64,000 bases of DNA from Gentiana macrophylla (taxonomy: Eukaryota; Streptophyta; Magnoliopsida; Gentianales; Gentianaceae). The stretch spans positions 1-64,000 of the forward strand of contig JAOBSW010000157.1 of assembly GCA_026214975.1 (NCBI GenBank). Reading direction: 5' to 3'. A program made the translations under genes and the position numbers. Under the pieces are notes generated by a model that did not search any database, was not told the DNA's origin, and worked only from the letters and a program-made list of their open reading frames with translations. The first letter of the stretch is position 1, and each line of letters begins with the position of its first letter. This document shows positions 12,202 through 21,831 of the stretch, in pieces.

Positions 12202-14233
12202 GATGCTGTAAATAAAATGAAAGAAACTTAATCAAATATACACTACTATAATTTGTATTTTAGGAATAATAAACTTATCTAAAGTCTATCCTACCATTCC
12301 AAGGATTTAACCTCACACAGTACTGTCCGAGAGGGTCGATATCAGCAATATGACGGTTAAACTAAGACAATCTCTCTCAATGATTAAGCTTCGAGAATCG
12401 AACATCTCACGGGAATCAAACATCCCGGACCTTAATCATTGATTACCTTCCTTTTTCTAGCCTAGATATTTCAAAAAAATCCATAAAGAGTGTGCCCTAC
12501 TATATCAGACTCAAAGTACGCCCCGAGTATGCCTACGAGGGGCAGGTCAGTGACCCGGCGAGTACCCGATATCCTATCCTTTCGGAGACCAAGCCTTGAA
12601 TTTTGATAGCGGTGAACACCATCCGAAGGGGGCTGAAATCAAAGCGGCACGAGGTGTCACTATTCCTCACATGCTTGCATCTATAGTAGAGGCCGTGGGG
12701 TTGGCTGTCGCCTTCCCTACTCCCAGTCAATAATTTGAAAAAGTGGTGGGTTTACTAATTACGGTTTTGGCATTGACAATAAGAAAGAATAAATCAAAGT
12801 ACTCCGAATAGGGTCGGTTATGTAGACAATCCTACGCCGTCTTATTCATTGGAACATATGTGACAGTTCAGGCCAATCCGGCAAGAGAAGCCCCGTTTAG
12901 CCCGAAGGCTTATCGGCTATGCTGAGTCTTGTTGAACTACTGTAACGTACATCACACGTGGATGGGAGTCTATTGAGCCGAAGCTCGGTTGAACTCGCCC
13001 AACCATGGTTAGACCATTTCCGACCCCATGTACTATGATTCTCCGATTTCTAAATTGTCACCCAAAGCGTAATCTCGTTTCTGTTTAAGGTGGGTTCACT
13101 GAGAAGCCATCACCGAAAAGCTCAATGATTTATCTAAGTGGGATTCACCGAGAATCCATCACTAAAATCGTAACGATTGACAAAACCCTGTTCCTCGGTT
13201 TTTATAATTAGTTACTTATTATTTAACTACAACATATTAAATTAATAAGCATTAATACTAATTATTCGACTTATTCACGTCTATTTTAATTCGAAATTAA
13301 AAAAAACTACGTGTATGCATTGGAGAGGAATCATGAAGATGTAATTCAGGGCAATTTTCCGGTTTTAAGCACGTAATCTTGATCAAACACAAAATTATAC
13401 CGAAAAGTAAACACCGAGATGAATCGTTGGTACCCCCGACTAACTATTTTCTAAAGAAAAGTAAAACTTAATCTACGTCTTCGAGTCTTGATCTTTGAAT
13501 CTTGAACTCGAACTGCCGGATCACGAACCACGAACACCCAAGAGGAGAAAGGCATTTTAATTAAATAAAACCAATTTATTATAATTAAAACCCTTTTTAT
13601 AATAAAAACAGTTTTTTTTCATTCTCGGCTGTTGCAAATTATTTCCAAAAAAATAATTTTTTTTTTAATTATTTATTAAATTATTTTCTGCCAAACGGCA
13701 GGTTTGTTATAAAAAAAATATTAACAAAAAAAATTGCACATGCGGCCGCCATAGCCGAGGGATGAAAAAAAAATAAAAACAGACTTATAGAGACACTTTT
13801 AAGCGTCGCAGAAAGTCCTGTAGTGCAGTTTTTAAATTAAAAATTAGGTTTTTAACCGTTTCTCCTCGTTCATACCTTGGTTTTCGCCTTGATCTTCAAC
13901 TTTTCTTCAAGATCTTCATCACTTTTCGAGCCCGGAACAACAAAATTACACTAAAAGATGCTACTTTTACATTGAATTTCGAAAATTGCATGATTAAAGA
14001 TACAAATCCTATGCTCAATTGTTACTAAACAAAGTAGCTACAAAATAGATCTACGGGTAAACAATACCAACCCCAATCCATCTCTTCAACCACAACATTC
14101 ACAAGAATGCATCATGATAAAATTTCGAAATTCATAAGAAAAACGAAATAAAAAAAACATCTGACATGTTATTCCACTCCTAGATCTAAAATTCATATAC
14201 TTTGATCGTTAGATCAAAGGCTCTGATACCACT
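12202..14233 (-). other. Copia-2 5' untranslated leader with primer-binding site
   Basis: About 2 kb between the gag start and the LTR. It has homopolymer A and T tracts around 13600-13780 and no convincing gene. The last 190 bases match the leader at 2541-2690. The primer-binding site complement GGCTCTGATACCA lies at about 14218-14230, one to three bases from the LTR. A 65-codon frame at 12533-12730 has no family features and I treat it as chance. Confidence 0.75.
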
Positions 14234-14520
14234 TGTTAGATGTAATATCCTCGGATCAATCATAGATTGACCCGATTATGCAGCGGAAGTATCGGATCTA
14301 GATCTAAACGAAACAAAGAACATAAATTAAAGATCAAACTACAAGGAAGTTTGGATTTTTACATTTTTATGGTGCCTAACTCCAATATCAAAAGTAGTAT
14401 CCGCGCAAGTTGAGAAGCCACAGCCTTCCAACGTGTGTCTCCCAGCAACACTAGGTGGATGGTGTTTCCCGCCGCCGGACCTCCTTGATATGCTACTAGA
14501 ATAATCCCGAAGATTATCCG
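14234..14520 (-). repeat. truncated 5' LTR of Copia-2
   Basis: It begins TGTTAGATG next to the primer-binding site and tracks the LTR at 6378 up to the phrase GATTATCC, where mitochondrial-type sequence takes over. The retained part is the leader-proximal side. The TATA-containing portion, about 380 bases into the intact LTR, is gone. Confidence 0.88.
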
Positions 14521-14789
14521 GCGGTTTCCTTTAATGCGGCTGTTGCCTTTATTGCTTAAGGTTTATTGGTACTGCTGTGATCTAGTACTATACTATTCAC
14601 TGGAACTTTCCAATTACCACTCGTTAGAGGATTTTTCTTAGACCAACTCGCGTAGGTACTTAAGAACTCATTACGGTACTTTACTTGCTTCGGTCGCTTA
14701 GCGCTTGTATCGATAGTGAGCTTATAATAACTCGCTTTGCTTCGCTACGCTCATTGGTGCAACATACTCATATCATAAAACTTCTGACG

Positions 14790-14862
14790 AGCGGGGTAGA
14801 GTAATGGGTCAACTCATCAGGCTTATGACCTGAAGATTGCAAGTTCGAATCCTGTCCCTTCA
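14790..14862 (+). tRNA. trnfM: mitochondrial initiator tRNA-Met-like gene, decayed
   Basis: The sequence follows plant mitochondrial trnfM: AGCGGGGTAGAG at the 5' end, the CTCATCAGG anticodon arm and a TTCGAATCCTGTCCC T-arm. The anticodon region reads CTTATGACC where CTCATGACC is expected, a C-to-T change turning CAT into TAT. The 3' acceptor end is also altered, CTTCAT in place of CCGCCT. It is almost certainly non-functional. Confidence 0.8.
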
Positions 14863-15057
14863 TAATTACTTGAGATATAGGTGTCACTCAAACGATGAGC
14901 ATCCTCCCAGCCTCATAAGCAAGAGGATTATAATGCTCGACAGAGGAAGAAGAATATGAAATACGAACAACCGCACTAGTCGTAATATATCGAATTCCAT
15001 GCTAGTTTTTTCTCCAGCTTGAAAGTTCCATTTCAGGGAAGGATGAGGTAACGTAAT

Positions 15058-15660
15058 ATGATACTTTCTATTTTGTCGAGCCCTACTTTGGTCTCTGGTT
15101 TGATGGTTGTACATGGTAAAAATCGGGTACATTCCGTTTTGTTTCTCATCCCAGTCTTTCGCAACACTTCTGGTTTACTTCTTTTGTTAGGATTCTTCGC
15201 TATGATCTTCCCAGTAGTTCATATAGGAGCTATAGTAGTTTCATTCCTTTTTGTTGTTATGATGTTCCATATTCAAATAGCGGAGATTCACAAAGAAGTT
15301 TTGCGCTATTACCAGTGAGTGGTATTATTGGACTGATCTTTTGGTGGGAAATGTTCTTCATTTTAGATAATGAAAGCATTCCATTACTACCAACCCAAAG
15401 AAATACGACCTCTCTGAGATATACGGTTTTTGCCGGAAAGGTACGAAGTTGGACTAATTTGGAAACATTGGGAAATTTACTTTATACCTACTATTCCGTC
15501 TGGTTATTGGTTCCTAGTCTTATTTTATTAGTAGCCATGATTGGGGCTATAGTACTTATTATGCATATGACTACTAAGGTGAAAAGATAGGATGTATTCC
15601 GACGAAATGCAATTGATTTTAGGAGGACTATAATGAGGAAGACGACATACCCATCACGAT
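15058..15660 (+). pseudogene. nad6: mitochondrial NADH dehydrogenase subunit 6, broken nuclear copy
   Basis: Nad6 is a hydrophobic membrane subunit of respiratory complex I. The frame opens with MILSILSSPTLVSGL and carries the membrane segment around FPVVHIGAIVVSFLFVVMMF. A one-base deletion near 15312, in the codons following EVLRY, shifts the frame. The downstream frame continues with the conserved GLIFWWEMFFILDNES and SLILLVAMIGAIV blocks. It meets a TAG at 15588-15590 where the family has CAG after KVKR. The last about 20 codons are still readable to about 15660. Total extent matches the usual length of about 205 codons. A TAG in place of CAG fits C-to-T decay. Confidence 0.93.
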
Positions 15661-17106
15661 CTACTAAACGGAATGTAGCGTCGATATTGGTTCAAATCAA
15701 TCTCCCATTTCTCCCTATAAAGAAGCCCAAACGTAACCGCAGTTGGTGTATATCCATTGTTCAAATAGCCGTAAGCGGTGGTGGTGGTTCAGGAAATTAA
15801 TCAAAATTGGTTGTTACATAATATGCTGTGGGAGTCGAGGGAAGGGAGCAAGCTGGATTGAATCCTTTACTCTCTCACCGCATAGACCGGAAGAATAAAT
15901 TCATATGGTTCGCAGCAAGGTCCCAAGACAAGAGGGTGTGCAAGCTCCGTATTCCTACAGAATTACATTCGAAGATAGGATTAACCCATTTGTTTTGTGG
16001 CATTAAGAGACTTCCGTTTCAGGCTTAGAGTAATTTTGCTCACACGAAAAGACGACATAAGGGATGTGGGGAGCTTCGCTTTCTTTGGTAGCTAGCTAGA
16101 ACTCTCAACTTACAGAAAGCAAAGAAAAGAAGTCATCAAGAATGAAGGAAGAAGTCAGGGAGAAAGGGCCTGAGTCAATCAGTCTACGGTCAATCCATCC
16201 AGGAAGACCTCAGGATTTCTATCCTGATTGGTTCTTGCCACATGCTTTCTTTCCAATATGAGCTTCTTCTGAGCCCTCAACATGGCAAATGAAGTTAATT
16301 TTCTTGGTTGGTACGGACCAACCCGGGGCTTGCTTTCGTAGGTCCCAATTTATGTCCGTAGGGGCCGCCCTCTCTCTGCAGCGCTAAGACTAGACTTCAT
16401 CACACTAACAAGACTTCCAAGTGAAGATTGAGCATGGTGGGAGAGGAATCTCATACGTCATTCAGAATAGCTAAGCTAAAGTAAAGTGCATTCATAGACC
16501 TATCCTTTCCACTATCGTATGTTAGATGCTTACCCTTCAAATAGAAGTGGCTAAGTTTTAAGACAAGGTACAGTACACGAAGCTTGATCAGGCCTGCCTG
16601 TGGATTGATTGTCAGTGGGCGTGAACCAATGCTACTACTTTACCTCTATCCTAACACTCTTAGAGCATAGCGCTCATCGAGGAAAGCATCAAAATTCCCA
16701 TTGGTACCTACAATCAGTCATGCTCACAAGGATGATCCTACAAACTTTTGAAGAGGCTAGGAAGGGTCCTCCCCTTAGAAGAATTCAATGTGGTAGAAGA
16801 CCAATTCTACCTCACCGGACAGACAGAGACAAAGAAGACATGTCAAGCGCAAAAGACCAAGAGTGACAAATGCGTATGGGGGCGGAAAGCATGATTCTCG
16901 AGATTGTGACTCCCACAACATTAGCCCATAAGCTTGTCCTCAATCCCAGAAATGAGAGTCAAAGAGCAAAGAAAAGAGGTGCCGTCACTTATATATATAA
17001 AGTGTTCAAAATCGAATGATCCGCCCATCATTATTTGACTCATGCCTCCTTCCTTCTTCGTACTTACTAATGCACTTCAAATACCAGAGTCAGGCCCCTA
17101 AGTAAA
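15661..17106. other. mitochondrial-type intergenic DNA, no gene recognised
   Basis: About 1.45 kb. Plus-strand frames of 66 codons (15828-16028) and 85 codons (16609-16866) are present, but neither resembles a known mitochondrial or nuclear protein and both lack hydrophobic or domain features. Base composition and purine-rich phrases such as AAGCAAAGAAAAGAAG look like plant mitochondrial spacer. Confidence 0.45.
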
Positions 17107-17144
17107 GGTAAGGCGTAAGTCATTGGTTCAAATCCGAGATAGGG
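17107..17144 (+). pseudogene. trnT-GGU: 3' half of a chloroplast-type tRNA-Thr (GGU)
   Basis: GGTAAGGCGTAAGTCAT, followed by the T-arm GGTTCAAATCC, matches the 3' half of chloroplast trnT-GGU. The 5' half is missing, and the acceptor end carries an extra base (CGAGATAGGG). Chloroplast-type tRNA pieces are common inside plant mitochondrial genomes, which fits the surrounding mitochondrial-type DNA. Confidence 0.65.
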
Positions 17145-18737
17145 ATTTTTTCTTTTTTTCAGCTGGCTATTGTGATTCATTAATAATGACAGCACTATGC
17201 ACCACGTGCTCTGTCTCAGAGATCTTGGTAACCTGTAGAATATTTTGATCTCATTTAATTCAAATTCTACACAAAACTGCTATAGTTGTCAACAAAATTC
17301 CATTATTGTTCTTTATTCACATCTCTCTCTCTGTGATTCCAACAAAAGCTAGTTGTTGTTCCAAAATTTCCTAACCTCAATTTGCTTATGAGGGGCATTG
17401 GGACCCATTATATTCTTTGCACCAAGATTAATCATCACGTAGGGGGTATGTAATTACATAGTAGAGCTCTTTTTTATTTTCCTCTCTTCTTCTTACATCT
17501 ATATTGACCACTTTCTGTGCCAAAGGGGTAGCTGTGTTAGGTAAGGTTATAGGACCATTTTAATTTCCAGTAGTGACAAGGGTCGAGGATACTACAAATG
17601 CTCGAAAGAGGTGCATAAGCCGCTCTTAGTAGGTCGAGTCTATTTCATAACCTACGACGTGTATCTCATATAAAAGAAATAAGAGCGTGGCATGTTCTTC
17701 CGGTGCACCTATGTTCTGTTCTATGTATCAGACCTACTCGTGAAGGAAGGATGCTTTTTGTCTCGTGACAGAAAATTTGAGCAGTGGGACCACAAAGGGA
17801 TCCTCAGCAGCCGAAAGAAGCGTTTTCCTGTTTAAGTACATGTTTTTGTCCAAGTCGATAGCTATAGAAACTGAAAAGGGTACCGAGCCCACCAGAGTGC
17901 TTGTCCGAGCTATAGCTAAAAGGAGTGGAGTGGTTAGTATTAACCGCTTGTTTCAATTTCTAGCTTGGCCTATAACCCTACAATCCTTGGTGCCCTGTCT
18001 TGTAGACGAATTCCCTGATGTGGGCTAGAAGATTGTTAGATAAAGGGGAACGATCCGCTTTCCGAACCACCACCGTTGACAAGTCTCTATAACGAATGAG
18101 AAAAGGTCACCGAGGGGCCGAGCGTGAGCTTCGTCCAGAGCTTGACCAGGGATGGTTGAGTGCACAAGAAATAAACTCTAGCAAGTACCATACCGAAAGC
18201 AGAAAGTACGGAAGAAAAGGCGTCATTCTTTCAACTTACCTATTCGCTTTGTTGTCAATCGACGAATGCAATCGTAGAGAAAGAAAGGCCGAGTTCACAT
18301 CATATAAGGGCTCGGAGTAAGCCATGGACGCCGATGGTGACAATGGTTGGGTGAAGGTTAAAAGTCAACCTTTTTTTTGTTAGCAACCACAAGACACCTT
18401 TCGTTTACGCAATAGAAATGGAGAAGTTCATCAAGTCAGCACAACTAAAGAATGCCCTACTTGCCCATCGAAATAGTAAAGTAGACAAAAGGATGAAATA
18501 GCTGGTGGAAACTCATCCCCCGAAACCTGAACATAGGCTTCAAAATAAGCTGTGGGAGGATTACCAAAAAAGATAAACTGAATCATGAAAGGACTTTCAA
18601 AGAAAAGTAAGGGAAGACGATCGGGCTACGAACCCGGGTACTCAACCGTAGAATAACGAGATCACACAACTCCTTCCTTCTCTGTGCGTGATCGGATAAT
18701 TGTTGTTAAAGAAGCACATTTCCCTCTGGGCCGGTTA
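17145..18737. other. organelle-type or mixed intergenic DNA, no gene recognised
   Basis: About 1.6 kb. Two plus-strand frames, 87 codons at 17765-18028 and 74 codons at 18096-18320, are basic and unrecognised. The first includes a moderately hydrophobic stretch around INRLFQFLAWPITLQSLVPCL but no family signature. Origin may be mitochondrial spacer; some of it could be nuclear. Confidence 0.4.
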
Positions 18738-18811
18738 TGGGTGAGGAGGAATTCGAACCCCCAACACCGTGGTTCGTAGCCACATGCTTTAATCCTCTGA
18801 GCTACATGCCC
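18738..18811 (-). tRNA. trnR-ACG: chloroplast-type tRNA-Arg (ACG), decayed copy
   Basis: Read on the minus strand this is chloroplast trnR-ACG. The anticodon stem and loop (GTGGCTACGAACCAC in the chloroplast) is nearly intact, and the T-arm GGGTTCGAATTCC is recognisable. Differences from the chloroplast gene are mostly C-to-T or G-to-A, for example CACATGCTTTAATCC where CACGTGCTCTAATCC is expected. In the plastid inverted repeat trnR-ACG follows rrn5. Here it continues the rrn23-rrn4.5-rrn5 order seen at 54278-44461, with element X inserted in between. Confidence 0.88.
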
Positions 18812-18870
18812 CACCTCATCTCCAGTGGATCTGTTCCCGAGAGTACCCTAAAAAATAAGGACCCTTTTGA

Positions 18871-19631
18871 TGTGATTCCGGATGGAATCAAATCTGATGT
18901 TTCGCCTAGGAAGTAACTAGGGAGAACAATGACGAGTTAAGGATCCTAGACCTAGTAATCCAACTAAATCGTGGGAAGGGAATGCCCAACAATTGTTCAC
19001 AGTGCTGGTAAATTCTCGAAGGGTTGAACTTTCTACGACGAAGAAAATTCTCACTCGCAAGTGATGTTCAAGTCTCACAACATGGTTGAGTAAAACTCAA
19101 TAATATGAATTTTCATATAATAATTGTGTGTTGAATGAAAAGCTAGTGTTTTCCTTATATAGGCTTACAATCAAAAGTACTACAAGGGAGAAAGCAATGT
19201 GGGAGAAATCCCACCAAGGAAATGCGCCCCATATGTAGATAAATGGGCTTATCTAGTCTACTTAGGCCCAAATGACCTTTATTAGATAATAATCAAACAA
19301 AAGCTGAATAATCAAAGTAAAATAAGTCCAATACTTTAACAATTTCGTCCATCATCTTCTTGGCGTCCAGAACTTGGGCTTGTGGCCCAATATGAAGCCA
19401 AACCACTTAATAAAGCTCTAACCAGGCCCAACAACACTAAGGAGGGTCACTATTGGCGTCTCAGTCTTCTCCACGGGCTCTCCGAACTCTGAATAAGTCT
19501 CTATCACCAAGTCGTTCATAGCATCTCTCAATCTCTTCCTTTGGAGCCTTGTTATATGCCCATCTCGAACTACCAGATGATCCACAGGCTGCATAGGTGC
19601 CAATGGGTTGGGAATGTCATCATGGATCACA
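18871..19631 (-). repeat. 3' LTR of element X (761 bp)
   Basis: It begins TGTGATTCCGG next to chloroplast-type DNA and ends GGATCACA. It aligns along its whole length with 43487-44245 and 49942-50699. A minus-strand TATA box (CTATATAAGG) is near 19158. The LTR encodes the last about 70 codons of the element's minus-strand frame (to 19418), through a block reading VDHLVVRDG and LQRKRLRDAM. This overlap of the polyprotein tail with the 3' LTR is usual in plant gypsy elements. Confidence 0.9.
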
Positions 19632-19929
19632 TCATTCCCTCCCGGTTGCAAAGGATTCGTCCTCAAATCAAAAGGATGTCGTACAATTGAGCTGCAACAC
19701 ACACCAATCTTGAACAACCCATATAAATCAGCAATGATATACCGGGATCAAATAACATGCAAATACACAACTCCAAATGAATTGTACACTGATATCATGA
19801 TCCATGCTTCACCAACGGAACATACGAAAAGGCTCTCGGCTTGATATAGATGTCAATGAAGCTCGGAGTGGCAGCAACATAGTCATAGCTACTCTTATGC
19901 GGGCAGACATCAACATGTGCGACAAAGGG
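19632..19929 (-). pseudogene. element X: 3' part of the internal coding region
   Basis: The minus-strand frame here ends in a gypsy-type tail whose GGND codons overlap the polypurine tract and continue into the LTR. Upstream of it, a second frame runs right up to the SIRE-1 insertion point. It is in phase with the frame on the other side at 31820, once the duplicated GTCAA is removed. SIRE-1 therefore landed in an open, or recently open, reading frame. No catalytic domain is present. Confidence 0.65.
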
Positions 19930-19934
19930 GTCAA

Positions 19935-21682
19935 TGTTGGTCCCTTGGAAATGCTAACACAAGTTTAGAGGGGGGGGGGGTGAATAAACTTGACCCTAAA
20001 ACTGCATTTTAAGCAACCTAAAGTTCAGTTATAACTTGTGTGGAGTTAAGCTGACAAAGCTGAGATTAAGTCAAACTGACTTAAGCTGAAACTGAGTCAA
20101 CTGGCAACGGATATAGTTCTAGCCTTTTTCTTGATCTTGTTATTTTATTATGAAAGCTGAGTGCTATGAACTGAATTCTGATGAATGTCGGCCAGAATCG
20201 TGAGGTGTATAACAATCAAGTATCAAAATGCTGTAAGTAAATGCTGAGTAAATAAGTAAATGCGTAAAGTAAATAAGGTGAATGTTATAGAGGTTCCAGG
20301 TGGTGTAATCCTATACATCCTCTCTTCCCCTGTGGTGCGGAGGAAAATTCCACTAGAACTTCTTGAGGTGAACTGTTACAAAAAGTCCTAAACAATAGTC
20401 CTTGGCTAATCCATAGCGTCACTATCTAAACAGTTGTAGAATAGGTAGAATTGTTGTTCTTCAAATGCTTGAACCACTGGTCCTTAGAGGGTAGGATTGC
20501 CTCTTCACCAGCTACAACCACAAACACAGTCTACCCGACTGCTTGTCACAACTGTCCTTGGCAAAACCTTCCTGGTTTGCTTCACAGTCTAAAACCTTTG
20601 ATGTATAATCAAAGTTGGGCTGAGAATCAATAAGTTGATTCTTGTTTGTGGTTCTTCAATGTGTTGGATTCTTGATAAATTCTTTGTAGCTTGAACACTT
20701 GAAGAAATACTAGATATGATCTTGTTATAGCTCAGAGATGATAGCAATTCGAGTAGAATAGACTAATTCACAAGATTGCTCGTTGATTCTTGTATGTTCG
20801 ATATATATTTTTTATTCTTGGTGCAAAGTCTTCTATTTATAGTGTGAAGTCCAACGTTCATCTGGCTTAAATTCGAATTGTATCAACGTCTTTCTTGTAA
20901 CGTCTATATTTTCTGACCGTTCTGCTATGTCAGTAACTCATCCAACGAAATTGCTTCCTCTACAACTTTCAACTGTACTTTCAGTTTGTTGGATGGCTGA
21001 CATATAAAACTGAGTTTCCTTATCAGTTTTATACTGAATTTTTCACTTGTCAGTTTTCTAACTGACTTGGAGCATTAACTGAGATTTTACTCTTCTTCAA
21101 ATATCAGTACTCCAGTTTTCATCTGATTATCATTGACTTAATCAGAGTACACCATAACTTATTATCATCTAAGAATTCATTGTCCTTATGATTCTTAGGT
21201 CTTCATACAAGATCTATAAAGTCAGTTCAGGTCACCACAATCTTGCCTGAAGTCTAACTTTACAGTCTCGACTTGTAATCTTCATAACTGAGTTTGAGCC
21301 CTCAGTTCTTCATTCTTCAATAACTGAGTTTGAACCCTCAGTTCTTCAATCTTCTAGATATGTCAACCGAGTTTGTAACTCTCAGCGAACTTACCTTCTT
21401 CAGTTCCATGTAGGTGTATTCTATGTCAGTTTGCTTGTCTTGATGATTTCCAGTTATCTGAATGATTTCCAGTTTTCAGTTTTACGACACACTAACTATT
21501 ACAGTGCTTGTCTTATGTAACCTATACAAATATCAAACTCTTGTAAAACTTATACATTCAGTTCTAGACATCTTTTAGCTTTCACTATAACAGCTGGCTT
21601 CAGCACTGCATCAATGGGGTTAAGATAGTACATTAAACAAATTAGATGAATTATCATCAAAACATAAATTTTATTTCCAACA
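19935..21682 (-). repeat. 3' LTR of SIRE-1 (1.75 kb)
   Basis: It starts TGTTGGTCCC and ends CCAACA, next to the purine tract AAAAAGGGGAAAT (minus strand). A run of 12 G lies at 19969-19980, where the other copies have shorter or interrupted runs. A minus-strand TATA box (TATAAATA) is at about 20834-20841. The motif AACTG/CAGTT occurs more than 25 times. Near 21285-21350 a short unit with complementary arms AACTGAG and CTCAGTT is repeated in tandem. Confidence 0.93.
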
Positions 21683-21831
21683 ATTTCCCCTTTTTGATGA
21701 TGCAAAAACTCTCCCTAAAAGAAAATCTTAAAGATCAAAACAATGTAAAACACTGTAAAACTGGAAAACTGGTTTTCATTAGAATGAGCAAAAACTGGAT
21801 GAGTACAATTTGTTCAAATGACTGTGATTAA

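Larger units (their letters stand above)
6378..14520 (-). mobile_element. Copia-2, a Ty1/copia retrotransposon with a truncated 5' LTR
   Basis: In transcription order it has a truncated 5' LTR (14520-14234), primer-binding site, long leader, gag-protease (12201-10912), pol (10860-8236), polypurine tract and full 3' LTR (8164-6378). It lies inside the pol of Copia-1. The five bases before the left LTR are ACTAT, but the right-hand flank is gone, so the TSD cannot be checked. The truncated 5' LTR has lost its promoter side (U3), so the copy should not be self-transcribing. Long LTRs and the initiator-Met site fit several Copia lineages; I do not fix the lineage. Confidence 0.9.
14521..18737. 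other. mitochondrial-type DNA block in the nucleus (left part)
   Basis: This segment carries a mitochondrial trnfM-like gene, a broken nad6 and an incomplete trnT, in intergenic DNA of plant-mitochondrial style: fairly even base composition and phrases such as CTTCGGTCGCTTAGCGC. Every gene in it is damaged, which fits an old nuclear copy (NUMT). The left edge joins truncated Copia LTR at 14520. The right edge meets chloroplast-type DNA near 18737. Chloroplast DNA between two mitochondrial-type pieces (this one and 54971-55262) suggests it moved into the mitochondrion first, but a patchwork insertion is also possible. Confidence 0.75.

Noticed and set aside
12533..12730. A 65-codon minus-strand frame in the Copia-2 leader
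   Set aside because: Leader sequence, no conservation signal, no family.
18600..18720. A possible extra tRNA near GGGCTACGAACCCGGG
   Set aside because: No cloverleaf could be built and no acceptor stem pairs; only the trnR at 18738 is supported.
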